Shown here one piece after another: positions 24,079-31,705 of a stretch of DNA of 64,000 nt. The translations under genes were made by a program, and so were the position numbers. Positions within the stretch are counted from its first letter, which is position 1. Each line of letters starts with the position of its first letter. The notes beneath the pieces were generated by a model. It had not been told where the DNA came from. It did no database searches and worked only from the letters and a program-made list of their open reading frames with translations. The DNA comes from Candidatus Tepidiaquacellales bacterium OLB4/UTCHB1 (GTDB lineage Bacteria > Bacteroidota > Ignavibacteria > Tepidaquicellales > Tepidaquicellaceae), in contig MWSW01000004.1 in assembly GCA_002050165.1 (NCBI GenBank), positions 62,001 through 126,000 of the forward strand, in the 5' to 3' direction.

Positions 24079-25698
24079 ATGGATAATTTAAAAAATGAAA
24101 ACCCTGAAAGCATTGGTAATGTAATTCTTGAATCCGGGTTTGAAGTTAAATCCGTTTACCGGAGAGAAGATGTATTAATCGGGTATCCTGAAATTGATGA
24201 GGAAGAACCGGGTAAATATCCATTCACAAGGGGAATACACCCATTAATGTACCGTAAACAACCGTTCACTATCAGGCAATACGCGGGTTTTGCTTCTCCG
24301 GAAGAAACCAATAAGCGGTTTAAATTCCTTATCAGAAACGGACAAAACGGATTGAATGTAGCATTTGATTTGCCAACACAATGCGGGCTTGACTCGGATG
24401 ATCCACGTTCACTTGGCGAAGTAGGCAGAGTCGGTATGTCAGTTGATACGCTTGAAGATTTTGAGATTGCATTCAACGGGATTGACCTCGATAAAATTAC
24501 CGTATCGTTAACAATCAACGGTGCAGCGCTTGTAATTATGGCAATGTATTTCGCTATGGCAGAAAAGCGAGGCTATGACCTGTCAAAACTCAGGGGGACT
24601 TCTCAAAATGATATACTGAAGGAATTTATCGGAAGGGGCACATGGATTTTCCCCGTTGATAGTTCGGTTAAACTTGTCGTTGATACGATTGAATACTGCG
24701 CACGGAATATCCCAAAATACTCACCGGTAAGCGTTTGCGGTTATCATATACGAGAAAGCGGAGCAAATCCAGTTCAGGAAATGGCATACGCATTCTGTAT
24801 TGCTAAAGCATATTCAGATGAAACTATAAAACGCGGACTTGGTATTGATGAATTCGCTTCACGGTTATCGTACAACTTTGATATTTACGGAAATTTTTTT
24901 GAGCAGATTGCAAAGTTCCGGGGTGGGAGAAGGTTGTGGGCAAAAATTATGAGAGAGCAATACGGCGCTCTGAATGACCGCTCTTGCTGGATGAGAATGA
25001 TAGCCGGTGGCGGCGGAGCAGGGCTTACTAAAGAACAACCGGAAAATAATATCGTTCGGACAGCATACTATGCACTTATCTCTGCGCTCTCCGGAACACA
25101 AACTATGGCGCTCTGTACTTATGACGAAGCTTTTACTATTCCCACTGAAAAGGCTGCTGAAATTGCGCTCAGGACTATGCAAATCCTTACTCATGAAATG
25201 GGAATTTGTGATACGGTCGATCCGCTTGGCGGTTCATACTATATCGAAACGCTCACAAACCGTTTTGAAAATGAAATTCAAAAGGAAATGAAAAAGGTTG
25301 ACGGATGGGGCGGAATAGTAAATGCCATTGCAACGGGTAAAATACAAGAGGCAATTTCACAGCAAGCCTATATAAAAGAAACCGCAATTCAAAACGGCAA
25401 AATTAAAAAAGTCGGTGTGAATTGTTTTAAAAAAACAGAAGAGAAACGAACGGTAGAATTTCATCCGTATAATAACGATGCGGCAAATAAACAGATAAAC
25501 AAACTTCGTAGTTTAAAATCCAAACGCGATCAGGCACCTGTTAACGCAACGTTGGAGAGGTTAAGGCAGGATGCAAAGAACAATGAAAACCTGATGCCGG
25601 CTGCAATTGAAGCTGTAAAAGCGTATGCAAGTGTAGGGGAAATTATAGAGGTTTTAAAGGATGTATATGGTGAGTATCAGGAACCAATTTTCTTTTAA
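24079..25698 (+). CDS. Catalytic (large) subunit of B12-dependent acyl-CoA mutase
   Basis: A 539-residue methylmalonyl-CoA-mutase-type TIM barrel without its own B12 domain, as in two-polypeptide mutases; the B12 domain is encoded at 20262. Conserved stretches are FTIRQYAGF, VAFDLPTQCGLDSDDPR, GTSQNDILKEF and CGYHIRESG. Tyr68, Arg186 and His223 align with Tyr89, Arg207 and His244 of methylmalonyl-CoA mutase. Arg207 binds the free carboxylate and is replaced in isobutyryl-CoA mutases; its presence here indicates a substrate with a free carboxylate (succinyl/malonyl type). This fits rearrangement of (2-aminophenyl)succinyl-CoA to (2-aminobenzyl)malonyl-CoA. No MeaB-type chaperone is encoded nearby. 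Ordinary methylmalonyl-CoA mutase remains an alternative, but the operon partners argue against it. Confidence 0.88.
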   Translation: MDNLKNENPESIGNVILESGFEVKSVYRREDVLIGYPEIDEEEPGKYPFTRGIHPLMYRKQPFTIRQYAGFASPEETNKRFKFLIRNGQNGLNVAFDLPTQCGLDSDDPRSLGEVGRVGMSVDTLEDFEIAFNGIDLDKITVSLTINGAALVIMAMYFAMAEKRGYDLSKLRGTSQNDILKEFIGRGTWIFPVDSSVKLVVDTIEYCARNIPKYSPVSVCGYHIRESGANPVQEMAYAFCIAKAYSDETIKRGLGIDEFASRLSYNFDIYGNFFEQIAKFRGGRRLWAKIMREQYGALNDRSCWMRMIAGGGGAGLTKEQPENNIVRTAYYALISALSGTQTMALCTYDEAFTIPTEKAAEIALRTMQILTHEMGICDTVDPLGGSYYIETLTNRFENEIQKEMKKVDGWGGIVNAIATGKIQEAISQQAYIKETAIQNGKIKKVGVNCFKKTEEKRTVEFHPYNNDAANKQINKLRSLKSKRDQAPVNATLERLRQDAKNNENLMPAAIEAVKAYASVGEIIEVLKDVYGEYQEPIFF

Positions 25699-25797
25699 CG
25701 ATCATTGTAACATGATATACGCAATTGATTTTTTAATATCCGGAAATCTCTTGCAAACTTTGATCTGAAAATTTTTCACATTTCTTAACTTAAGCAA

Positions 25798-27012
25798 ATG
25801 CTGGGGAGAAAAACAATCCTGTCTCTGGAACAAGCGTTGGCATTACCGTACGCAACTCAAAGATTTGTACAACTTGGATGGCGGGTAATCCGTATTGAAA
25901 TTCCCGGAAATGAAAATGATAACGCAGGAGACCCGAACAGATATATCGGAGCTGAAACCGGGTATCACGATTTACATTCATATTATATCGCGCCGAACAT
26001 AGGTAAAGAAGCAATTACAATTAATCTGAAAAGCACCGAAGGGAAGATTCTGTTACAGCGTTTGATTCGGGGGTTAAAAGTTGATGTATTTATGTGCAAT
26101 ACATTACCCGTTAGGTATAATCAACTTGGAATTGATTTTGAAACCTTGTCTAAGGTCAATCCATCGTTAATCTGGTGCGGTATTTCAGCATTTGGTAAAG
26201 ATGAACCGGATAAACCGGGTTACGATCCTGCGCTGCAGGCATTGTGCGGATTTACTTACCTTACGGGCGAGCCTGACCGAAACCCTGTTCCCTGCGGAGT
26301 TCCCGTGATTGACCTGAAAGCCGGCGATGAAGCATTTATACAGGTTATATTGGCAATGCTCGAACTGGAACACCGAGACAATGAGTTTAAAAACGGAAAG
26401 GAGATAAACATCTCAATGGTGCAATGCGCTGCGAGTTGGCTAATAACCGCTCTTCCCCAGTTGAATTTTGTTTCTGATGAAAGCGAACTTTTCCAACGAA
26501 GCGGTAATGAACACAGGAGTTTTATACCCTGTAATATTTATCCGACCAAAGATGGATTCGTTTATCTGGCAATCGGAAACGATTCCCAATGGGCAAGGTT
26601 CGCATCTTATCCTGGATTTGAATCTTTTTCAACTGATAAAAGAAAAACTAATGCAGGAAGAATGGAAGAAAAGAATTTAATTTATTCCGAGATCGGTAAC
26701 TTGACACAGGGTTATTTAACAAATGAATTTATTGAAATTTGTAATGCGCTTGGTTTATCCGCTTCCCCAGTTAATTCTATAAAGGATGTAGCAGAAATAA
26801 ATCACATAAGAAAAAATTTTATTAAAACAATATTACCCGACAGTAAACCTGTATCGCTTTTTCCACCGTCGCACAATACAGATTTTCTGGTAAATGAAAA
26901 TTTCAATCTGAAATTATCCCCGCGACTGGGTGAACACAATTTTAATATTCTTCAAGAAATAGGATTGAACTCTGATGAAATTGAACAATTGAAAGCTAAT
27001 CGTGTCATTTGA
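25798..27012 (+). CDS. Family III CoA-transferase (CaiB/BaiF type)
   Basis: A 404-residue family III CoA-transferase. The conserved aspartate that forms the acyl anhydride intermediate is Asp172 in GVPVIDLKAG. Other family features are GYDPALQALCGF before it and a C-terminal RLGEHN. The N-terminus begins LSLEQALALPYATQ, as in family members with a full-length fold. In the Aromatoleum iaa pathway a transferase of this family (IaaL) acts on phenylsuccinyl-type CoA esters, positioning CoA on the carboxyl group that the mutase needs. The same role is inferred here. The 99 bases before it (25699-25797) form one of the longest gaps in the operon; an internal promoter is possible but not evident. 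Confidence 0.87.
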   Translation: MLGRKTILSLEQALALPYATQRFVQLGWRVIRIEIPGNENDNAGDPNRYIGAETGYHDLHSYYIAPNIGKEAITINLKSTEGKILLQRLIRGLKVDVFMCNTLPVRYNQLGIDFETLSKVNPSLIWCGISAFGKDEPDKPGYDPALQALCGFTYLTGEPDRNPVPCGVPVIDLKAGDEAFIQVILAMLELEHRDNEFKNGKEINISMVQCAASWLITALPQLNFVSDESELFQRSGNEHRSFIPCNIYPTKDGFVYLAIGNDSQWARFASYPGFESFSTDKRKTNAGRMEEKNLIYSEIGNLTQGYLTNEFIEICNALGLSASPVNSIKDVAEINHIRKNFIKTILPDSKPVSLFPPSHNTDFLVNENFNLKLSPRLGEHNFNILQEIGLNSDEIEQLKANRVI

Positions 27013-27048
27013 ACATAAACAACATTAACATTACTAACGTGATTAATA

Positions 27049-30000
27049 ATGCTGAAAGAAACAATTGACATACTAACCAGTTATCCAATTTCCCAAAAGC
27101 GGTGTATAATGGGAAATATAGCAATTGCGCGGGGCGCTATAGAAGCTGGTGTTAACGGTGTTTTCTCATATCCAGGTACTCCCTCAACTGAAATTTCTGA
27201 AGTGTTTAACTACGTTGACTCTTTCCTCTCTAACCCTGATTACCGTCAGATATATCCGGTTCAGGCAAATACAAAAATTTATTTTGAATATAGTATTAAT
27301 GAGAAGATTGCGCTGGAAAAAGCGATTGCTTATTCTATAGGGAACAGGAGTTCGATGTGCGTTATGAAAAACGTGGGTATGAATGTCGCAAGCGATGCAT
27401 TGATGAGCATAACATATCAGACAATATCGGCGCCACTTGTTATTGTTGTCTGTGATGATCCCGGATGTCACTCCAGCTCAAATGAACAGGATTCAAGATA
27501 CTGGGGTGCAATGGCAAATGTTCCACTCTTAAATCCATCAAACCCAAACGAGGCGAAGGAGTTCACTGTTCTTGCCTTCAGGTTATCCGGCAAATTAAAG
27601 TTACCAGTTATTATCAGAACCACAACCCGCGTTTCACATTCCAGGGGGATAGTTAATTTCGGAGTAATAAATGCTGATGATCGTATTGCAGGGTTTGAAA
27701 GGATACCTGAACATATTAACATTCCCGCCCGCACTGCTGCGGCACATTCCAGATTATTGGAAAAACTAAATGATCCTGAAATATCCGCCATGCAAAGGGA
27801 AAGTTGTAAAATAATTTCAGGAAATGAAAATACCCGGTATGGAATTATCACAAGTGGCGTAGCATCCGAATACGTTTGTGAAGTATTACATGATAATAAA
27901 ATCAATGAACAGGTATATGTTTTAAATATAGGTTTAGTTAATCCATTTCCCGAGAAGGTGGTAGCAGACTTTCTGAAAAATAATTTACAAAAAATTCTTA
28001 TTGTGGAGGAACTTGAACCCATTACAGAAAATGCGATTAGAGTTATTGCTCAGAAAGAATGCATTAATACGGAAATTTTGGGTAAAGGTTTTTCCGGATT
28101 AACCGTTGCCGGTGAGTTTAACATTGATCTTATAAAACAAACTTTGTTTGAGTTTTTAGATCTACAAATTGGTAAAGTTCAAAAACAACCTCTTGAAAAT
28201 GTGAAAGAATTTACCGAACTCTTACCGCCAAGACCACCGGTGCTTTGCGCAGGTTGCCCTCACCGCTCAACTTTTTACCTGTTGAAACTTGTAATTCCGC
28301 GAGAGGAAAGCGAGTTGATACTATGCGGCGATATAGGGTGTTTCGGGCTGGGGGCGCTACCACCTCTTAAAATGATAGATACAATCAATCACATGGGGAT
28401 GAGTATTTCAATGGCGCAGGGCTTGAGCGAAGCTTTGACGCGGTATGAGAATTCAAAAATTATAGATGTTGATCAGGATAATAACCAACATTGCAATAGT
28501 CCAAAACCATTAAAAACTGTTGCACTTGTCGGTGATGGAACTTTTTTCCACTCCGGACTTGCGTCATTGGTTAACGCAGTTTATACCCGTGCAAATATTC
28601 TGGTTGTAATTTTCGATAACCGGACAATCGCAATGACCGGAAGACAGTCACATCCGGGTGCGTCACAAAATCTACCAAAGTATAATCAGATTGAAATTGC
28701 CCCGTTGCTGAGAGGTTTAGGTATTGAAGTTGTTGAGGAATTCGATCCGTTTAATCTGCGTGATGGGTTTGCAAAGTTAAATAAAGCTATGCAACACCGG
28801 GGAATCTCTGTTGTCATTGCCAAAGCGCCATGTGTTTTCCTTCCCGAATTTATAGATTTGCATCCTGTAAAAAAGAAAATAATTGTCGAAGAATCATTGT
28901 GTAATACTTGTGCAAATCACGATGATGAAGCCATTGTCTGTTCGAGATGCTACTCTTCCAGAAGTAATCTTTCACGGGCACGGGCAAAGTTATTCGCAGA
29001 AGTTTCCATTCCCGGAGAGTTACAGTTGTGTCCGGCAAATATTTGTAACCATGGTTTTTTTAATTCAATCCTCGAGGGAGATTATAAGTCCGCAGTAGAG
29101 ATTGTGCGGGATAAAATGTTATTCTCAAAAACCTGCGGAGATATTTGTCATAGATCATGTGAGCTAATGAAAATTGAAACAGACGAAAAGTGGAATGAAG
29201 AAATTTCTTACATCTCAACCGGTAATGTTCCAATTAAAGCATTAAAAAAATTCGTTTCATCGTTTGACAATAACTATCTTGACTTTTCCGCACCAATCTC
29301 AAGGGCAAAGAATGCTGAAAAGAAAAATAAAAAAATTGCAGTCATAGGCGCCGGACCTTCGGGATTGAGCGCTGCGTATGATCTCGTTCAAAACGGATAT
29401 GAAGTGGAAATTTTTGAGAAGCAAAATAAACCCGGCGGTATGGTTGCTTTTGGAATTCCATGGTTCAGAATGGATAAATCAGGCTTTGAATATGAGGCAA
29501 TGCAACTAGAAAAAATGGGGGTTCAATTTCATTTCAATTCCGTTTTGGGAACTGATTACAGTTTAACCGAACTTTCAGAGAGTTTCGATGCAATTATACT
29601 CGCAATCGGTATGTGGCACTCAAAGAAACTTGATTTAATTGAGATGTCTGTACCGGAATCAAAACGTTCAGATGCTCTGACATTTCTTAAAAAGTTTAAC
29701 AGCGGTATTTCTGAAATTACTGCAGAAATAACCTTCGTCGTTATCGGCGGTGGAAACAGCGCACTCGATACAGCAAGGGCGGCAAGAATACTCAACCCTA
29801 AAAACAGGGTTATAATAACCTGTATTGAAAAAGAAAATGACATGCCAGCTTTTGCTGAAGAAATTTCAAATGCGAAAGCTGAGGGAATTGAAATTATTCC
29901 GGATAGTTACGTTTCGAATTGTAGTTGTGAAGATAGAATAAATATTGTTCTGAATTCCTTCTCAAATAAAGAATTTCTATGTGAACTGAAATGCGATTTT

Positions 30001-30564
30001 ATTTTAACAGCAATCGGTCAATCCTCTGACAGCGATGCGTTAATTGAAATCAACCGGAATAAATTTGATAGCAGTGGCAGAATTTTATCGCACGAAAACA
30101 ACCCTATAGCGAAAAATATTTTCATTGCAGGCGATATACATTCCGGTAATAGTATGAGCGTTATCGGAGCAATTGCTTCCGGTAAAAAGGCTGCTGTTGA
30201 TGTAAGAAAGTTACTCGAGAATTACGGTTTCAATTATGAGGGAGAAAAAGCATTAAAAGAATTGAACAACCTGAAAGGGAAATTACTTGATTACACACCG
30301 GTACTGAATTCCGGCAATATTGAAGGGTTAGAACTTAAGACTATACGCGATGAAGTTGAAAGATTTAATTTGTACCAATCATGTATGAAATGCAATCATT
30401 GTATCGATAACTTCGGTTGTCCGGCAATGATAAAAGTTAACGGTAAAGTCAGAATTGACGATGATCGTTGTACCTTGTGTGGGCTGTGCATAGATGTCTG
30501 CCCGAACGATGCTATTCATTGGGTTAGCGATCCGGTATTAGTTAATCAATCCGTACCGCTATGA
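27049..30564 (+). CDS. iorA: Indolepyruvate oxidoreductase alpha subunit (IorA) with inserted GltD-like FAD/NAD(P) module
   Basis: A 1171-residue fusion. Residues about 1-610 are IorA: a transketolase/pyrimidine-like N-terminus and a TPP-binding part with GDIGCFGLGALPP, GDGTFFHSG (about 495) and NRTIAMTGRQSHPG. Next comes a cysteine cluster (about 617-635), then a Fer4_20-type segment as in GltD (CPANICNHG, TCGDICHRSC). An FAD/NAD(P) module follows, with VIGAGPSGLSAAYDL near 763 and a second VIGGGNSALDTARAA near 896. The last 60 residues are a two-cluster ferredoxin (CMKCNHC, CTLCGLCIDVCP). Normal IorA has about 600-650 residues and no flavin module. IOR converts arylpyruvates plus CoA to arylacetyl-CoA and CO2. 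The insertion suggests electrons go to NAD(P)+ rather than only to free ferredoxin. It overlaps iorB by four bases. Confidence 0.88.
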   Translation: MLKETIDILTSYPISQKRCIMGNIAIARGAIEAGVNGVFSYPGTPSTEISEVFNYVDSFLSNPDYRQIYPVQANTKIYFEYSINEKIALEKAIAYSIGNRSSMCVMKNVGMNVASDALMSITYQTISAPLVIVVCDDPGCHSSSNEQDSRYWGAMANVPLLNPSNPNEAKEFTVLAFRLSGKLKLPVIIRTTTRVSHSRGIVNFGVINADDRIAGFERIPEHINIPARTAAAHSRLLEKLNDPEISAMQRESCKIISGNENTRYGIITSGVASEYVCEVLHDNKINEQVYVLNIGLVNPFPEKVVADFLKNNLQKILIVEELEPITENAIRVIAQKECINTEILGKGFSGLTVAGEFNIDLIKQTLFEFLDLQIGKVQKQPLENVKEFTELLPPRPPVLCAGCPHRSTFYLLKLVIPREESELILCGDIGCFGLGALPPLKMIDTINHMGMSISMAQGLSEALTRYENSKIIDVDQDNNQHCNSPKPLKTVALVGDGTFFHSGLASLVNAVYTRANILVVIFDNRTIAMTGRQSHPGASQNLPKYNQIEIAPLLRGLGIEVVEEFDPFNLRDGFAKLNKAMQHRGISVVIAKAPCVFLPEFIDLHPVKKKIIVEESLCNTCANHDDEAIVCSRCYSSRSNLSRARAKLFAEVSIPGELQLCPANICNHGFFNSILEGDYKSAVEIVRDKMLFSKTCGDICHRSCELMKIETDEKWNEEISYISTGNVPIKALKKFVSSFDNNYLDFSAPISRAKNAEKKNKKIAVIGAGPSGLSAAYDLVQNGYEVEIFEKQNKPGGMVAFGIPWFRMDKSGFEYEAMQLEKMGVQFHFNSVLGTDYSLTELSESFDAIILAIGMWHSKKLDLIEMSVPESKRSDALTFLKKFNSGISEITAEITFVVIGGGNSALDTARAARILNPKNRVIITCIEKENDMPAFAEEISNAKAEGIEIIPDSYVSNCSCEDRINIVLNSFSNKEFLCELKCDFILTAIGQSSDSDALIEINRNKFDSSGRILSHENNPIAKNIFIAGDIHSGNSMSVIGAIASGKKAAVDVRKLLENYGFNYEGEKALKELNNLKGKLLDYTPVLNSGNIEGLELKTIRDEVERFNLYQSCMKCNHCIDNFGCPAMIKVNGKVRIDDDRCTLCGLCIDVCPNDAIHWVSDPVLVNQSVPL

Positions 30565-31157
30565 AAACAAACGTTAAAATATTAATCGCCGGAGTTGGCG
30601 GACAAGGAATCGTTTACCTCACAAATCTTATCGCTGAAGCTGCTGTAATTTCCGGTATTCCCGTATGTGTAAGTGAAATTCACGGATTGTCCCAACGGGG
30701 TGGTACGGTAACTGCCGGTATCGGATTAGGTGAATTCAATACCGGTTTCACCGGAAAGGCTAATGTTGATTTCTTAATAGGACTTGAGCCACTGGAAACC
30801 CAACGGTGTACAAATTTCATTCACCGTCAAAGTGTTGTTATATTTGGTAACAATAAGATATTACCTCATTCTGTAAATGCCGGTCAGGTGCAGTATCCAG
30901 ATACAAACTCTTTCACAGATTATTTAAACGGTCAATGCAAGAAAGTTGTTTATGTGGATGAATTTCCTGCGGGAATCAATACTATTCACCATAATGTATT
31001 CTTTGTGGGAATTGCTTCAGGTATTAATGAATTTCCACTTTCAGTACAATCAATCGAGGAGGCTATCAGCCGAACTGTACCGGAAATCCAAATCAGACAA
31101 ACTCTCAATGCATTCAGAATGGGTTACGAATATTTAATAAATCCACAAACAGTTTAA
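30561..31157 (+). CDS. iorB: Indolepyruvate oxidoreductase beta subunit (IorB)
   Basis: A 198-residue gamma-domain-type subunit that completes the two-subunit indolepyruvate:acceptor oxidoreductase. The family opening is clear: ILIAGVGGQGIVYLTNLIAEAA, followed by EIHGLSQRGGTV, the standard IorB motif. Together with IorA it oxidatively decarboxylates indole-3-pyruvate (and often phenyl- and hydroxyphenylpyruvate) to the CoA thioester. This replaces the indoleacetate-CoA ligase of the denitrifier pathway. The ATG overlaps the iorA stop (ATGA), and the 2Fe-2S subunit gene starts 11 bases after its own stop. Confidence 0.92.
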   Translation: MKTNVKILIAGVGGQGIVYLTNLIAEAAVISGIPVCVSEIHGLSQRGGTVTAGIGLGEFNTGFTGKANVDFLIGLEPLETQRCTNFIHRQSVVIFGNNKILPHSVNAGQVQYPDTNSFTDYLNGQCKKVVYVDEFPAGINTIHHNVFFVGIASGINEFPLSVQSIEEAISRTVPEIQIRQTLNAFRMGYEYLINPQTV

Positions 31158-31168
31158 TTTTCAGAGGA

Positions 31169-31705
31169 GTGAAAAATTCAGATACAGGATCTTTTATTGT
31201 AAACTTTAACCTTAATGGTAAGGATGTTAAAGCTGAAATATCCGCTTCTACTTTATTACTTGACCTTATCAGGAATACCTTCAACATGAAAGGTACCAAA
31301 CCGGGTTGCAACGAAGGTGAATGCGGTGCATGCACTGTACTAATAAATGATGTACCCGTAAATTCATGCTTGTACCTCGCTGCAAATATAAACGGTAAAA
31401 CAGTTACAACAATCGAAGGTCTATCGTGCAATGACGGTTCACTTAGCGCTGTTCAGGATTCATTAGTAAAAAACGGCGCGGTACAGTGTGGGTTTTGTAC
31501 TTCAGGAATGGCGCTCTGTATTAAAGCGCTGATGTTTGAATATGAGAACTTAGTCAATTCTAAACTAACCGGTAAAAAACCAAAGTTAACTGAGAACGAT
31601 GTGAAAAAATGGCTTGAGGGAAATCTCTGCAGATGTACCGGTTATGTGAACATAATAAAATCAGCTCTCGAGCTTATTAATAATGTAGAAAGAAAATCGG
31701 GTTGA
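31169..31705 (+). CDS. Molybdenum hydroxylase (xanthine dehydrogenase family), 2Fe-2S subunit
   Basis: A 178-residue small subunit with two [2Fe-2S] clusters. The N-terminal plant-type ferredoxin cluster is in KPGCNEGECGACTVL plus a later VNSC, and the C-terminal helical cluster is in QCGFCTSG and GNLCRCTGY. The start is a GTG at 31169. It passes electrons from the Mo site to the FAD subunit. The three subunit genes follow in the order S-L-M and overlap one another, a unit of the XdhA/CoxSLM type. A GTG start is supported by the position of the first beta strand, but the exact start is uncertain. Confidence 0.9.
   Translation: MKNSDTGSFIVNFNLNGKDVKAEISASTLLLDLIRNTFNMKGTKPGCNEGECGACTVLINDVPVNSCLYLAANINGKTVTTIEGLSCNDGSLSAVQDSLVKNGAVQCGFCTSGMALCIKALMFEYENLVNSKLTGKKPKLTENDVKKWLEGNLCRCTGYVNIIKSALELINNVERKSG

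Noticed and set aside
20262-25698. Reading the mutase, dehydrogenase and thiolase as a propionate/methylmalonyl-CoA or branched-chain amino acid pathway
   Set aside because: No propionyl-CoA carboxylase, epimerase or MeaB is present, the acyl-CoA dehydrogenase lacks its catalytic Glu, and the neighbours act on aromatic and N-heterocyclic compounds.
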